A DNA stretch of 64,000 bases from NCBI RefSeq assembly GCF_000186865.1, contig NW_008705567.1, positions 1,243,757 through 1,307,756 of the forward strand, given 5' to 3'. How positions within the stretch are numbered: the first letter of the stretch is position 1; every line of letters starts with the position of its first letter. Origin of the DNA: Aureococcus anophagefferens. Its lineage: Eukaryota; Sar; Pelagophyceae; Pelagomonadales; Pelagomonadaceae. Of this stretch, positions 46,290 through 58,100 are shown one piece after another. The position numbers and the translations under genes were made by a program. The notes beneath the pieces are model-generated. The model did no database searches, was not told the DNA's origin, and saw only the letters and a list, made by a program, of their open reading frames with translations.

Positions 46290-46506
46290 CGCCGACCGCT
46301 GGCGGCGCCGAGGTCGCGTTGCTCGCGCTGGCGCGACGGAGCGCGCGGCGCGTTCGCGTGCGCGGTGCTACGACGCGGCGGCGCGCGGCGGCGTCGGACG
46401 GCCTTTCAAGGTTTTGCCACAGGTTGAACGCTCCGCAAAAAGTCGAGCAGTCGAGCGCCATCGTCGTCACGCCGAAGGCGCCGTACACCCGCACCGAGCC
46501 GCGAAA

Positions 46507-49377
46507 ATGGCCGCCTCCTACCGCGTCACGGCGCTGGACCTGCTACGCACCCAGGCGTCGTCGGAGGAGGACAACCGCAAGGCCGTCGCGCGCTACTACG
46601 GCGGCGCCCTGCTCCTCGCGCATGTCGTCGACGTCTGCTCCGCCGTGGGCCTCCTCGTCGCCTACACCGACGGCCACTGGCGCGCCCTCGTCGCGCCCCT
46701 CCTGCGCCTCGACTTCGCGTTCCGCAAGGAGCTCACGGACATGCTCGCGCTCGCTCTGCTCCGCGCGGTTTTGTTCCCGGCGCTGACCGTGCTCGCGGTC
46801 CGCTTCGGCCGCGCGCCCTACGCGAACGCCGCCTGCTGCGGCTGCGGCCGGAAGAAGGAGGGCTCGACTCGCGCGTCGGACGCGAGCGGCGGCGCCTACG
46901 TGGCCCTCGGCGGCCCGACGACGCCCGCGCGGGCGGCGGTCGGCGACGACAGCGACAACGCCGCGGAGATCTCCGCGCGGCTCGCCGACGAGGAGAACTC
47001 GGCGAACAAGGCCCTGGCCCAGTTCCGCAAGCACTGCTTCCTCGGCCTCATCTTCGTCTGCTCGACGTTCACCCAGGTCTACGTGGGCATGAAGGTCAAC
47101 GCGTTCGAGTGGGGCCCCGACGACGCGACCGGGTTAGAGCGCCACTCGGAGGCGCGGGCCGAGGCGCGCCGGAAGACGCGCGTCGCGCAGATTCTATTGA
47201 CGTGCAGCTCCGTGCTCTTCACCAACGTCATGGTCTACATCGCGCGGGAGCTCGTCAAGGAGTTGACAAGGGACGAGGGCCTGTTTCTCCCCAAGGTCCA
47301 CGCGCACCCTTTAGTGTTCGACGCGGACCTCTGCCGCCACTGGTGCGACCTCTGCTCCACGCCCATCCGCCGCGGCGGCGCCTGGCGCTGCAAGCTCTGC
47401 GACTTCGACATGTGCGTGCCCTGCGCGTCGCGCAAGGACGCGGCGACGGTCGGCGAGAACGTGCTGCGATCCGACACGGGCGCGCGCGTCGAGTCCGACG
47501 TGTCGTCGTCGACGTACCTGCGGCGCGCCATCGGCCTCGCGTCGAAGCAGGCGCCGTTGTTAGCATTGGCCATGGCGCTCCTCGCGTCGAACTCGGGCCT
47601 GGCCCTGGCCCTCCCGAAGTACCAGGGCCGCATCATCGACCAGGTCGTCCGGGGCCAGCGGAAGGCGTTCACGCGCGCGGTCGCGACCTACCTCTACCTC
47701 ATGATCGCCCAGGGCGTCTGCTCGGCCATGTACCGCGCGGCCTTCGCCGTCGTGTCGCGGACGATTTTGTACACGGTGCGCACGACGCTCTTCCGGAGCG
47801 TGATCCGGCAGGACACGGCGTTCTACGACGGCACGACGAGCGGCCACCTCACGAGCCGCCTGACGAACGACGCCCAGGTCATGATGGCGCCCATCGACGC
47901 GTCCCTGGCGTCCCTCCTCTACAACGTCATCATGCTCTTCGGCGGCATCACCATGTGCTTCACGACGTCCTACGCGCTGTCGATGCTCGCGTTCGTCGTC
48001 GTGGGCCCCATCATGTACCTCTGGGACATTTACGGGAACTGGTCGAAGAACCTGAGCCGCAAGGTGCTCAGCGCCTGGGCCGAGGCCAACGCCGTCGCCA
48101 CGGAGGCGCTCGCGCACGTCCGCACGGTCAAGGCGTTCGTCACGGAGCGGTCCGAGACGGCCAAGTACGAGGACGCGTGCGGCGAGGCGCTTAGGTTGGG
48201 CATCCGCGACGCCATGGGCTTCGGCGTGACGTCGGCGCTGACGGGCTACCTGGACCTGGGCACGGGCGTGCTGATCCTATGGTACGGCGGCCTCATCGTG
48301 CTCAATAAATCGGAGGGTTTGACGATCGGCGAGCTCGTCACGTTCCAGCTCTACTGGACCATGATGAACTCGTCGTACCAAAATCTCCAGGGCCTCGTGA
48401 CGTCGTTCACGCGGTCCGCGGCCGCGGCGGAGAAGGTCTTCTCCCTCATCGACTCGCTGCCGGACATCAACGAGGACGACGGCGCGGCCATCGACTGGGA
48501 CGTGCAGGGGTCGTTGGTCTTGGAGAGCGTCGAGTTCCACTACGTCATGCGGCCCGACGCGAAGGTGCTGTCCGGCGTGGACCTCGGCATCGACGCCAAG
48601 TCCGTCTGCGCGCTGGTGGGCCGCTCGGGCGGCGGCAAGTCGACGATCATCTCGCTGTTGATGCGGTTCTACGACGTTCGCGCGGGTTCTCTTAAACTCG
48701 ACGGCCGCGACGTCCGGGGCCTCAACGTGCGCGACTACCGCCAGCTCTTCGGCATCGTCGCCCAGGACACGCCCCTCTTCGCGCGGTCCATCCTGAAGAA
48801 CGTCGCCTACGGCTACGCGGACACGGACGATCGCTCGAAGGACCTCGACAAGGACCCCGCGCTCGCCGCGGCGGTCGTCGCCGCGGCCAAGGAGGCCCAC
48901 GCCCACGACTTCATCGCCGACATGAAGGACGGCTACGCCACGCGCGTCGGCGAGCGCGGCGGCCGCCTCTCGGGCGGCCAGCGCCAGCGCGTCGCGATCT
49001 CGCGCATCTTCCTCCGCGAGCCGCGCATCATCCTCCTCGACGAGGCGACGTCCGCGCTCGACGAGGACTCGCAGGCCGCGGTGCAGAAGTCGCTGGACGC
49101 GCTCATCAAGCGCGGCGGCTCGACGGTCGTCCTCGTCGCGCACCGGCTCTCGACGGTGATGAACGCGGACAAGATCTGCGTCGTCGACGGCGGCCGCGTC
49201 GCCGAGTCGGGCACGCACGAGGGCCTCATCGACCAGAAGGGCATCTACGCGTCGCTCGTGAAGAAGCAGATCTCCAAGAGCGCCGCGGTCCTGGACCAGG
49301 GCAAGGCCGAGGACAGCAAGGAGAAGGCCGCGGAGGCCGACACCATTGACAAGCTCCTCGGCGCGACGGCGAAGTAG
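46507..49377 (+). CDS. ABC half-transporter (ABCB/TAP-like) with inserted zinc finger
   Basis: This encodes 956 aa. An N-terminal block with about four helices spans residues 1-260. A Cys-rich finger at about 275-313 (CRHWCDLCSTPIRRGG, WRCKLCDFDMCVPC) resembles ZZ/DC1-type zinc binding. The ABC membrane domain follows at about 345-630 (TRAVATYLYLMIAQGV, TSGHLTSRLTNDAQVM). The nucleotide-binding domain has Walker A GRSGGGKST near 705, Q-loop IVAQDTPLF, signature LSGGQRQR near 821, Walker B ILLDEATSALDE and switch His AHRLS. Homologues are TAP, ABCB9 and vacuolar peptide or metal exporters. It probably works as a homodimer in an endomembrane. Confidence 0.9.
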   Translation: MAASYRVTALDLLRTQASSEEDNRKAVARYYGGALLLAHVVDVCSAVGLLVAYTDGHWRALVAPLLRLDFAFRKELTDMLALALLRAVLFPALTVLAVRFGRAPYANAACCGCGRKKEGSTRASDASGGAYVALGGPTTPARAAVGDDSDNAAEISARLADEENSANKALAQFRKHCFLGLIFVCSTFTQVYVGMKVNAFEWGPDDATGLERHSEARAEARRKTRVAQILLTCSSVLFTNVMVYIARELVKELTRDEGLFLPKVHAHPLVFDADLCRHWCDLCSTPIRRGGAWRCKLCDFDMCVPCASRKDAATVGENVLRSDTGARVESDVSSSTYLRRAIGLASKQAPLLALAMALLASNSGLALALPKYQGRIIDQVVRGQRKAFTRAVATYLYLMIAQGVCSAMYRAAFAVVSRTILYTVRTTLFRSVIRQDTAFYDGTTSGHLTSRLTNDAQVMMAPIDASLASLLYNVIMLFGGITMCFTTSYALSMLAFVVVGPIMYLWDIYGNWSKNLSRKVLSAWAEANAVATEALAHVRTVKAFVTERSETAKYEDACGEALRLGIRDAMGFGVTSALTGYLDLGTGVLILWYGGLIVLNKSEGLTIGELVTFQLYWTMMNSSYQNLQGLVTSFTRSAAAAEKVFSLIDSLPDINEDDGAAIDWDVQGSLVLESVEFHYVMRPDAKVLSGVDLGIDAKSVCALVGRSGGGKSTIISLLMRFYDVRAGSLKLDGRDVRGLNVRDYRQLFGIVAQDTPLFARSILKNVAYGYADTDDRSKDLDKDPALAAAVVAAAKEAHAHDFIADMKDGYATRVGERGGRLSGGQRQRVAISRIFLREPRIILLDEATSALDEDSQAAVQKSLDALIKRGGSTVVLVAHRLSTVMNADKICVVDGGRVAESGTHEGLIDQKGIYASLVKKQISKSAAVLDQGKAEDSKEKAAEADTIDKLLGATAK

Positions 49378-49383
49378 TAGTAA

Positions 49384-50736
49384 TTACACGAGCGCCTCCT
49401 CGGTCTGCACCGACGGGTTCGCGCCCTCGAAGGTCGAGCTCGCGCGCGGGAGCTCGAAGCTCCCGACCGTCGACGACGTCGAGCTCGCGCGCGCGAGCTC
49501 GAAGCTCTCGACCGTCGACGACCGCGCCGGCAGCGGCTTCGCCGACGCCCGGTCCGGCGCGGACGGCTCGAGCCGCCGGGGCGCCGCGGGCATGGCCGCG
49601 GGCATGGCGAAGGTCGCGCGGTCGTCGCTCGCGTCGCTGCGCGGCCACCACCAGGTCGCGGCGCGGTCGTCGCTCGCGCCGCTGCGCCGCCACCACCGGC
49701 GCCAGCGCGGGTCCGCGTCCGACGCCGCGGCCTCGCGGACCGCGGCCGCGAGGCTCTTCTGCGAGTCCCAGGAGTCCCGCTGCAAAGTCCCCGCGACGCC
49801 GAAGAGCCAGGACCCGACGAAGTCGATTCGGAGCGTGTAGAGCGTGCCGCACGAGTTGACGAAGATGTCGACGGGCGTGAAGAAGGTCGCGAAGCTGATG
49901 CCGCCGCCCGTGTTCGCCGGGTTGAAGTAGGGCTCGAGCGTCGCGCCGAGGATGAAGAGCCCCGTGGACGCGCAGCACAGGGACACGCCGGCGCGGTTCC
50001 GCCGCACCGTCGCCGCGAGGCGCTCGCCGTCGTCGCGCTGGTCCGCGTGGCGCAGCGTCTCCTTGATCGGGGCGAGGAAGAGCCGCAGCATGGTCACGGA
50101 GAGCGCGAGGAGGAGCGCGTAGGACACGACGACCAAGACGTAGAACGCGGGCGCCCTCTCGAAGGAGCACTTGCCGCCGTCGTGCGCTCCCCGGAACACG
50201 GCGACGCAGGCGAGCTGCGTGAGCCCGAAGACGGCGATGGACCAGCGCATGAGCCGCGCCTTCGTCGAGTAGTCGTCCTCGCGCATGCGGCTCAGCCGCA
50301 GCTTCGTCTCGAAGAAGCAGAAGAGCGCGAGGAAGCCCAGCGTGTAGCAGCCGTACATGGCCGGGAGGTAGTAGCGGCACGCCGTCGCGCCCAGCGCCCA
50401 CCAGCGCCGCCCGCCTCGACCGTAGAAGAGGCCGCCCCAGGTGACGGCCAGGACGACCTCGCAGAACCAGAAGCCGTGGAGCGCGACGAGATAGCGCGCG
50501 AGGCGCGTCGTGAGCCGCGCGGACCGGCCCCGGCCGCGCGCGGCGCGGTTCCGAACGTGCAGCGCGCGGTAGTGGCGCACGACGCGCACGACGTGGGTCG
50601 CGATGGTGACGAAGACGATGGCGTTGAGGGACCCGAGGACGATCGCTTGGGCGGTCGTCGGCCGGTAGGGCGCCTCCTCGGCCTCGGGCGGCGGGTGGTG
50701 GTGGTGTTTGTCGGGCTGCGGCTGCAGCGGCGCCAT
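49384..50736 (-). CDS. Seven-helix membrane protein with repeat-rich C-terminal tail
   Basis: This encodes 450 aa from the ATG giving MAPLQPQPDKHHHHPPPEAEE. At least seven hydrophobic segments lie between residues about 28 and 310 (AIVLGSLNAIVFVTIATHVV, LVALHGFWFCEVVLAVTWGG, GCYTLGFLALFCFFE, AFYVLVVVSYALLLALSVTML, ASTGLFILGATLEPYF). The tail contains paired repeats (SGASDDRAATWWW/SDASDDRATF and SSTVESFELARAS/SSTVGSFELPRAS). The layout resembles receptor-like 7TM proteins, but no family motif was recognised. Its stop is 6 bp from the ABC gene stop. Confidence 0.65.
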   Translation of the reverse strand: MAPLQPQPDKHHHHPPPEAEEAPYRPTTAQAIVLGSLNAIVFVTIATHVVRVVRHYRALHVRNRAARGRGRSARLTTRLARYLVALHGFWFCEVVLAVTWGGLFYGRGGRRWWALGATACRYYLPAMYGCYTLGFLALFCFFETKLRLSRMREDDYSTKARLMRWSIAVFGLTQLACVAVFRGAHDGGKCSFERAPAFYVLVVVSYALLLALSVTMLRLFLAPIKETLRHADQRDDGERLAATVRRNRAGVSLCCASTGLFILGATLEPYFNPANTGGGISFATFFTPVDIFVNSCGTLYTLRIDFVGSWLFGVAGTLQRDSWDSQKSLAAAVREAAASDADPRWRRWWRRSGASDDRAATWWWPRSDASDDRATFAMPAAMPAAPRRLEPSAPDRASAKPLPARSSTVESFELARASSTSSTVGSFELPRASSTFEGANPSVQTEEALV

Positions 50737-51114
50737 GCTTATGGAACGCGGTGTTGGGCTGCATCGGTGATGGAAAGCTCCATGGCCACGCTCTCTCCAG
50801 CCTATACAAACAGCACGATTCACTCCTCTTGCCGCTCGCTAATTCTTTGCCTCAGGCCTGAGAGCTGCAGTAGCGCTTGGCTGCGGTGGTGCGCGCTGCC
50901 GCGGCGCGTCGCTTCTAGAACCCTCAGCGCCCGAAAGTAGTGCGCGCTGCCGCGGGGTGTCTCGCCGACGCCCGCTCCGCGCAGCACAGCTCAAATTTGC
51001 GTCTCCGGTCGCGCAGCACAAAGTTTGCGTCGAACAACGCTCGTCGCCACTCGACAGACACGGTCGCCGATACGACGACGCACGAAACGGCACCCCCCAG
51101 CGACGACCCGGACC
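50737..51114. promoter_or_regulatory. Divergent intergenic region with a 16-bp direct repeat
   Basis: This is 378 bp between the seven-helix gene (minus) and the small gene at 51115 (plus). GTGCGCGCTGCCGCGG occurs at 50889-50904 and 50940-50955, 51 bp apart. GC is moderate near the middle. No TATA box or tRNA was seen. Confidence 0.35.
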
Positions 51115-51423
51115 ATGGACGGCGACTGCTGCGACGCGACGAAGGCGGCCTTCGACGCCTGCATCCAGCGGAAGTCGACGTCGCTCGACGGCGTCAAGTA
51201 CTTCGCGTCCGGGGTGCTCGTGGGCACGTCGCTCACGGTGCTCATCCCGAAGACGTTCCCGCTCTTCCAGCGCCAGCTCCCGCGCGTCCGCGGCGTCGAA
51301 TCCAGATTCGTCTTTCCCGGACAGTATCCGCGCAGGTTCCTCGTCCTCGGCGTCGGCGGCATCTTCATGGACCAGTTCCACGTGAACAGCGCCTGCACGA
51401 TAGAGAGCGGCGCGCCGCGATGA
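51115..51423 (+). CDS. Small Cys-containing membrane protein (102 aa)
   Basis: It starts MDGDCCDATKAAFDACIQRK. Two hydrophobic stretches follow (about 27-46, VKYFASGVLVGTSLTVLIP, and about 74-86, RFLVLGVGGIFMD). The Cys-Cys and later Cys near the N-terminus could form disulphides, as in small mitochondrial intermembrane-space proteins, but the CX9C pattern is not met. No family is recognised. Frame and codon use agree with neighbours; a short in-frame intron cannot be excluded. Confidence 0.5.
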   Translation: MDGDCCDATKAAFDACIQRKSTSLDGVKYFASGVLVGTSLTVLIPKTFPLFQRQLPRVRGVESRFVFPGQYPRRFLVLGVGGIFMDQFHVNSACTIESGAPR

Positions 51424-51438
51424 CTCCCTTCTAGGCCC

Positions 51439-51873
51439 CTACTTCGCCGTCGCGCCCGGGAGGACGAAGTTGTCCTTGACGGTGCCGAACGTGGGCGTGG
51501 ACTTGAGGTAGGCGTACATGTCCTGCTCCTCCTGGCGGCTGAGGAGCGCCTCCTGCTCGGCGAGCTGGCGCTGGAGGTTGAGCTGGGCCCGCCGGTTCTC
51601 CGCCTCGCGCCGCTCCTCGGCTTCGCGCGCCTCGTCCTCGCCCGACGGCGGCGGCGGCGGCGGCGGCTCCGACGGCTCCGGCGACGCCGGCGGCTCCGGC
51701 GCCGCGCCGTCGTCCGCGGGCGCCACGACGAGGAACTTCTCCAGTTCCATCCAGAGCTTCTCGTTCTCGGCCTCGGCCTTGGTGGCGCGGTTGTAGAGGT
51801 AGAGCTCGAGCGGCGTCATGGCCCCGGCCGCGAACTTCTCCTTGGCCTGCGCCGAGAACGTCGCCTCGTCCAT
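51439..51873 (-). CDS. Small coiled-coil protein with Pro/acidic linker
   Basis: This encodes 144 aa. The N-terminal half is helical (TFSAQAKEKFAAGAMTPLELYL, AEAENEKLWMELEKFLVV). A linker of Pro and Glu (PPASPEPSEPPPPPPPSGED) leads to a coiled coil (AREAEERREAENRRAQLNLQ, AEQEALLSRQEEQDMYAYLK) and a conserved-looking end (TPTFGTVKDNFVLPG). Such short proteins often attach to axonemal or cytoskeletal structures; that is only a guess. Confidence 0.55.
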   Translation of the reverse strand: MDEATFSAQAKEKFAAGAMTPLELYLYNRATKAEAENEKLWMELEKFLVVAPADDGAAPEPPASPEPSEPPPPPPPSGEDEAREAEERREAENRRAQLNLQRQLAEQEALLSRQEEQDMYAYLKSTPTFGTVKDNFVLPGATAK

Positions 51874-52113
51874 GGCGGCGGCTCGCGGCGCCGGCGGCGT
51901 CGCGCGTTTCGGGCGCGCCTTCCGCGCGTCGGAGCTGCGCTAGGGGACCGCTTCCACCTCGCGACGCGGGGCAGCCTCTCAATCGAGCGTGCAAACGATA
52001 CTTAGTTGATGGTGCCGTGCAGACGAAACGCACAAAGGAAACGATGTGTTGGTGGGCCGGCGCGTCGTAGGCGTGTGCTGCTGCGCGGCGCGGTGTCCGC
52101 CGCTCCATCGACG

Positions 52114-55100
52114 ATGGCGGAGAAGCCCTTCGACATCAAGAAGACGGTGACGCGCCTCAAGACCGTCGGCGGCGCCGTCATGCACGTCACGGCCGCGGCG
52201 CCGCGGCGCGACAAGCTCGTGCGCTGCGTGCTCAAGTACCGGAAGAAGGGCGCCGAGGAGGCCAAGGAGTACGAGCTCGAGACCGTCGGCGACCACACGA
52301 CCTGGGAGAAGCTCAGCGAGCGCGTCATCGCCGCGCTCTGGCCGAACCGGCGCGACACGCAGAACACGGTCGCGATGCTCGAGTTCGCGCCGCTCGCGCC
52401 GCCGGGCGCCGAGGTCGAGGTCGTCTACATCCTGGACACGCCGACGCTCATGCGCGCGCTCCAGGCGTTTCGGGACACCTACGAGCTGCGCAAGTCCGCG
52501 GCCATCGACAAGATCATCGCCGAGGTCGAGGGGTTGATGCGGTCGGGCGACCCGGAGGCCATCGCGCGGGGCGCGCGCATGATCCAGGCGCTCATGCAGA
52601 CGTCGCTGGACCCGGAGACCCACGCGAAGCTGCTCGGCCTGCTGACGGAGGGCCTGGAGAAGCAGAAGGACCACGAGAACGGCGCGCGCGACGCGCTGGA
52701 GCTCGCCGCGGTCGCGTTCGTGAAGACGGGCGTCAAGACGCACAGGACGAAGGACCTCATGTTCGGCAAGAACCCCATGAACGTCATCCACGCGCTCCTG
52801 GGCCGCTTCGGCAAGAAGCACGACGACAAGGACCGGCCCTGGTCGCAGAAGGACGACGGCGAGCCCGGCGACGAGGTCGAGCTCTCGACGAACAGCGTCT
52901 GCGCGCTCGCCGCCGTCGCCAACGACAAGAGCGGCGCCTACAACCTGCTCAAGCCCGATTCCTTGATCTCCATCCTCAAGAAGATGCTCGACGAGAAGGA
53001 CGACGACTTGGCGGGCAAGTGCGCGGGCGCGCTGTGCACGGCCGTCGTGCGCCATCCGGGCGCCGTCGAGACCTGGGGCCTCACGGGCCACGTCGTTCAA
53101 TTATTGTCGAAGCTCATGCGGTCGTCCAAGTCCTGGGAGGTGCGCCGCTGCGCGGCGACCATGCTCGGCGCCGCGGCGCGGAAGCTGAGGCGCATCGTGG
53201 CGGACTACGCCAAAAAGGGCCTCCCCGTCGACGAGCGGTCCCACTTCACGATCCCGTCCCTCGTTTCCAACGACGCCGACAGCGAGGACGGCTCCGACTA
53301 CGACGACGTCGCCGAGGAGGACGAGGAGGACGAGGACTTTAACGCGTTCCTCAAAGCGAACCCGAAAACCCCCAAAATCGACATCCCCGTCAAGTGCTCG
53401 ACGCACTGGGCCGAGCTCCTGCGCCAGCCCGAGGTCTTCCTGTCGGCCCTGACCTGCATGAAGGCCGCGACGGAGGTATTGTTGCCGGACTGCACGACGC
53501 TGGGCGTCGTCCAGCGGCACGCCGACGACGACTCGTTATCGCAGCTCGGCGGCGGGCCGAGCGAGCCCGAGCGGCGCAAGATCACGGTGCTCGAGACGTC
53601 CGTCGACGACACGGTTTCAGCCATCGACGAGATGGCGCGGCGCAACCGGGTCGGCGGCACCGCGCGCGCGTCGCGCGTGTCGCCCGACCGGTCGCCGAAG
53701 GGCACCCGCCGGTCGACGCGGCGCGCGCCGAACCCGGGCAAGACGCCCGACGAGGTGCGGAGCTCCATGTCGAACATCCGCGCGTCGGCGCGCGCCACGC
53801 AGCGGACGACGGCGAGCATGCGCAAGAGCCGGGCCACGGGCCGCGTGCTGTCGACGTCGCGCGGACTCGGGAAACAGAACCTCCGCAACTCGGGCACGCG
53901 GCGCACTACCGTGCGCCAGACCGTGGCCAAGGGCACGGTGTCGAACATGACCGTCGAGTCGACGGTGGAGCTGAGCGGTTTTCTACTGTGGGCCGTGGCC
54001 GCGACGCTGCGCGGCGACGAGGCGTGGGTGAAGATGTCGACGGTGCGCGCGCTCCTCGCGCTCACGCTCTACCCGCTGAGCCCGCCGGCGATCCGCTGCG
54101 CGACGCTCCACAGCTGCGCGGCGCTCGAGCGCCTCTGCATCCACAAGACCTTCGCGCGCCTCATCGCGAAGCAGGCGGGCATCGTCGACGTGCTCCGCAT
54201 GCTTTTAGAGCGCGACGCGCTGCCGAACGTGCAGTGCTGGGCGCTGCGCATCCTCCAGGCCGTGCTCGAGGCGTCGAAGCACGTGCGCGACGTGCTCGTC
54301 ATCGACAACTTCCGCACGGTCCTGGCGAACCGCATGCTCGAGCGCAAGGGCGCGCTCAAGGCGGAGTTCGTGACGCTCGGCGCGCACATGCTCGCGACGA
54401 TCACGAAGCTGTCCATGGAGCTCGTGGAGAAGCAGAAGCGCCACGCCGACGAGGGCGGTCCGTCCGCCGAGCGGCGCAAGACCCTCGTGCGCTCCACCGT
54501 CGTCGGCATCTCGCGCTACATGAAGACGATCATCACGCTCCTCGAGGAGGGCCCGCCGGCGAGCCTCCGGTTCACGGCGATCCACGTCTGGCTTTTAGCG
54601 CGGGCCCCAGAGATGCGCGAGAACCTTGTGCGCAACAACGTCGTCGCGGCCCTGATCCCGCGCTTGGAGGCCATCGTCCAGATCATCTGCCCGCGGAAGC
54701 GGTCCGCGATCACGAACGAGCGGCAGAGCCGGATCAACGCGCGCTTCGAGTCCGAGATGGACGACGTCGGCCGCGTGCAGACGCTCAACCAGCTCGCGGC
54801 GACGACCTGGGTCCTGCTCCAGAGCCACACGGCGCGCGTGGCCTGCAAGCGGACGGGCTGCATCAACATCATCGTCCAGCACATCGTCGAGCTCCACGCG
54901 TCCATGTTCTCGACGGCGCGGCGCCTCCTCCTCTGCTGCCTCTGGCAGCTGTCGCACTACGACGCGTCGCTCCAGAACCTGCTCATCGACGCCCCGGTGT
55001 CGCGGTTCTACATGCCCGCGAAGCCCGAGTCCGACTCCGAGGACGACGACTCGGACGCGAGCGACGGGCTGAAACGGGCGGACGACATCGAGTGGAGCGA

Positions 55101-58100
55101 CACGTCGAGCGACGACGACGAGGACGAGTACGACGACGACGACGACTCCGAGGCGGCGTCGAAGAGCTCGCGCGCGACGACGCCGGCGTCCGCCGCGGCG
55201 TCGCCGAAGGCGAAGGCGCGGTCCCTGGAGACCCATCAGGCGCACCGCGCGCAGCAGCGCCGCGCGTCGACGGCGGCGCTCGGCGCGGCCGTCGGCGCGG
55301 GCGGCGACATGGCCAAGAACCCGAAGAAGGCCGAGGACGAGGCCAAGGCGGCGCTGCGCCGGTCCGCGGTCTTCGTCAAGGTCGAGGACCACACGCTGAC
55401 CTTCCGGGAGCTCCTCGGCCAGGTCGGCTCGCAGGACGACCAGGCGCTCGAGGTCCGCCTCGTCGCGTGCCGCTTCTACTACTATTTGGTGGAGGCGCAG
55501 CGCCTGACCGTGGCCAAGGCCCAGGTCAAGCGCCTCACGGCCGTCGAGGGCGTCGACCAGGCCCAGGTCCAGGCCGCCGTCGCCAAGGACGAGAGCGACA
55601 AGGACGTCGCCGCGAACCTCGCGCTCATCCTCCTCCAGACGACGGGCCCCGCGGCCAAGGAGGCCCACATGCACGGCGCCTTGCTCCTCGCCAAGGAGGC
55701 GCGCACGGCGACGAAGAAGCTGAGCCTCGCCGAGGCCGGCGCCATCGAGAAGCTCATCAACGCGCTCCGCCGCGCGGATCCCGAGTCGACGCGCGCGATC
55801 ACGTGCATCCTCCACGCGATCTTCAACATCTCGACGCACCCGAGCAACCAGGTGCGCACGATCAAGCACGGGCTGAAGGTGATCCTGAAACACGCGCGGG
55901 GCAGCCCCGCGGGCGTCCGCGCGACGGCCTTCGCGACGCGGACGCTCGAGAACTGCCGCCACAACGCGGAGACCGTGTCCGCGTACTACAAGGTCGAGCT
56001 CCGCTACAAGGCGCGGCTCCTGCGCCGGCGCGCCGAGGTGAAGGACGGCGGGGGCGCCGCGTCGCTGGCGCCGACCGCGCGGACGCCGTCGCTGGCGACG
56101 CTGTCCGTCGACGACCGCGGCGCGGACGGCGGCTCGCTCAGCGTCGCGTCCCCCAACGGCCACTCGAAGAAGACGGAGGATTCGAAGCTCCAGCGCTTCA
56201 AGTGCCGCTTCGAGAGCTTCCTGAAGGACTTCGAAACGTACGCGGAGGCCAAGAAGCCGCGGTCGCCGTCGCCCGAGGCCGCGCCCGAGGACGACGAGGA
56301 CGTCGACTTCTGGCTCAAGGGCAAGAAGCGCAAGGACGACCGCTCCGTCGCGACCGAGTCCCTGGTCGACACGCCGCCGCCCAAGCCCGTCTACAAGCAC
56401 ACGCGGCTCCGCACGCTCGGCAAGGAGATGTCCAAGTCCGTCATGGACATCTGGGTCGACAAGCGGCCGCCGAGCGGGCAGACGTCGACGCCCAACTTCT
56501 GCCCGCGGACGACCTGGAGCCCGCGCATCACGTCGACGGCGCCCGTGCCGAAGAAGATCGTGCTGGAGCGGCTGGCCGAGGAGTCGGCGGCGTCGTCGAA
56601 CCCGACGGCGCCGACCGCGGGCCCGAACCGCGGCGTCAAGTTCGCCGGCGCGGGGCCCGCCGTGCCGCCGCTCGCGCGGACGCCGAACCGCGACGTCGGC
56701 CTGAGCCCCTTCGGCACGCCGCGGAGCGCCGTGGCCGCGCCGCCCGACGGGCGGCGCGGCACGGGCCGCGACGAGAGCTCCAAGTCCGCGCGCGAGGACG
56801 ACGCGGCGGCCGAGCGGCGGCGGCGGAGCCTGCTGGGCGCGGGCGCGCCCCCGGCCCAGCCCGAGGGCGGCGCGCTGAGCGACCTGGACCAGCGCCTCGC
56901 CCTGCGGCCCGCGCCGCCGAGCTCCGGCCGGCGGAAGCCGCCGCCCGTGCGCGTCGTCATGGAGGGCGGCAAGCGGTTCACGTTCCACCGGCCCGTCGAC
57001 GAGATCCTCGCGGAGGACGTCGACGCGTCCGACGAGGAGAAGGAGCCGCCCATGTGCGCCCAGTTCCCGCGCGTCGAGGGGTCCCGCATCAGCGAGGGCT
57101 TGTTCGAGCGCTACGCGCTCCCCGACGGCACGGAGAGCCACTTCTACTTCCGGAACCGGAACCACTCGCACTTCAACGAGGACACGGACCCGCGGCCCAT
57201 CCCGCCGACGGACGACCTCAAGAGCGTGCTCGGCAACGCGCACATCCCCTACGGCCCCGCGGCGCCCGCGCTCGACGACGCCGCGTGGCCGCCGCTCTAC
57301 ACGCCGCTCAACAAGGCCGCGGACGAGCTCAACAAGTACATCTACGGCGACGCGGGCGGCGACGACGGCGCCGACGACCTGCGGCACCACCCGGGCCTCA
57401 ACGCGTTGGGCCTCGGCGACGGGAAGCACGGCGCGGGCAAGGGGGGCGGCGAGTCCTTCGAGGATCCCATGGTCCTCGTGCTCAAGCCGGAGCACGTGCG
57501 CGAGGTCGACAAGGCCGAGGACACGGGGCCGAAGCTCGGCCCCAACGGCGAGCTCCTCTGCCCCGACGGCAAGCCCCTGGGCTGGAACATCGCGTCGTCG
57601 GCGATCTGGCGCCCGCGGGGCCCCGAGATGTCGCCGCCGTACTCGCCGCGCGACTACTACCACAACAAGAAGTTCTACCGGCGCTCGGCGACGCACGACT
57701 GGAACGAGATGATGGGCCGGAGCCGCTTCGTCAACGTCGTCAAGCGCCTCGTCGGCGAGCAGAACCTCGAGGCGGAGCTCGCGGCCATGAAGAAGGTCTT
57801 GACGGAGAACTTCCGGCTCACGTCGAACGTCTTCCACTTCTTCGCGGCCATGTACGGCTCGTCCAACGAGCACCAGCTCGGCGAGAACGGCTTCAAGGAG
57901 TGCATCGATTCCTGCGGCATCCCGGACCGCAAGAACAAGGCCTGCAACACGACGACCGTCGACCACATCTTCATCGAGGCGAACGTCGACGACCCCGTGT
58001 CCGCCGCGGACAAGCGCAACACGACCAAGTCCATGCCCGCCGAGGCGAAGAACTCGACGAATTTGATCGTGCGCTTCGAGTTCCACCAGGCTCTCATCCT

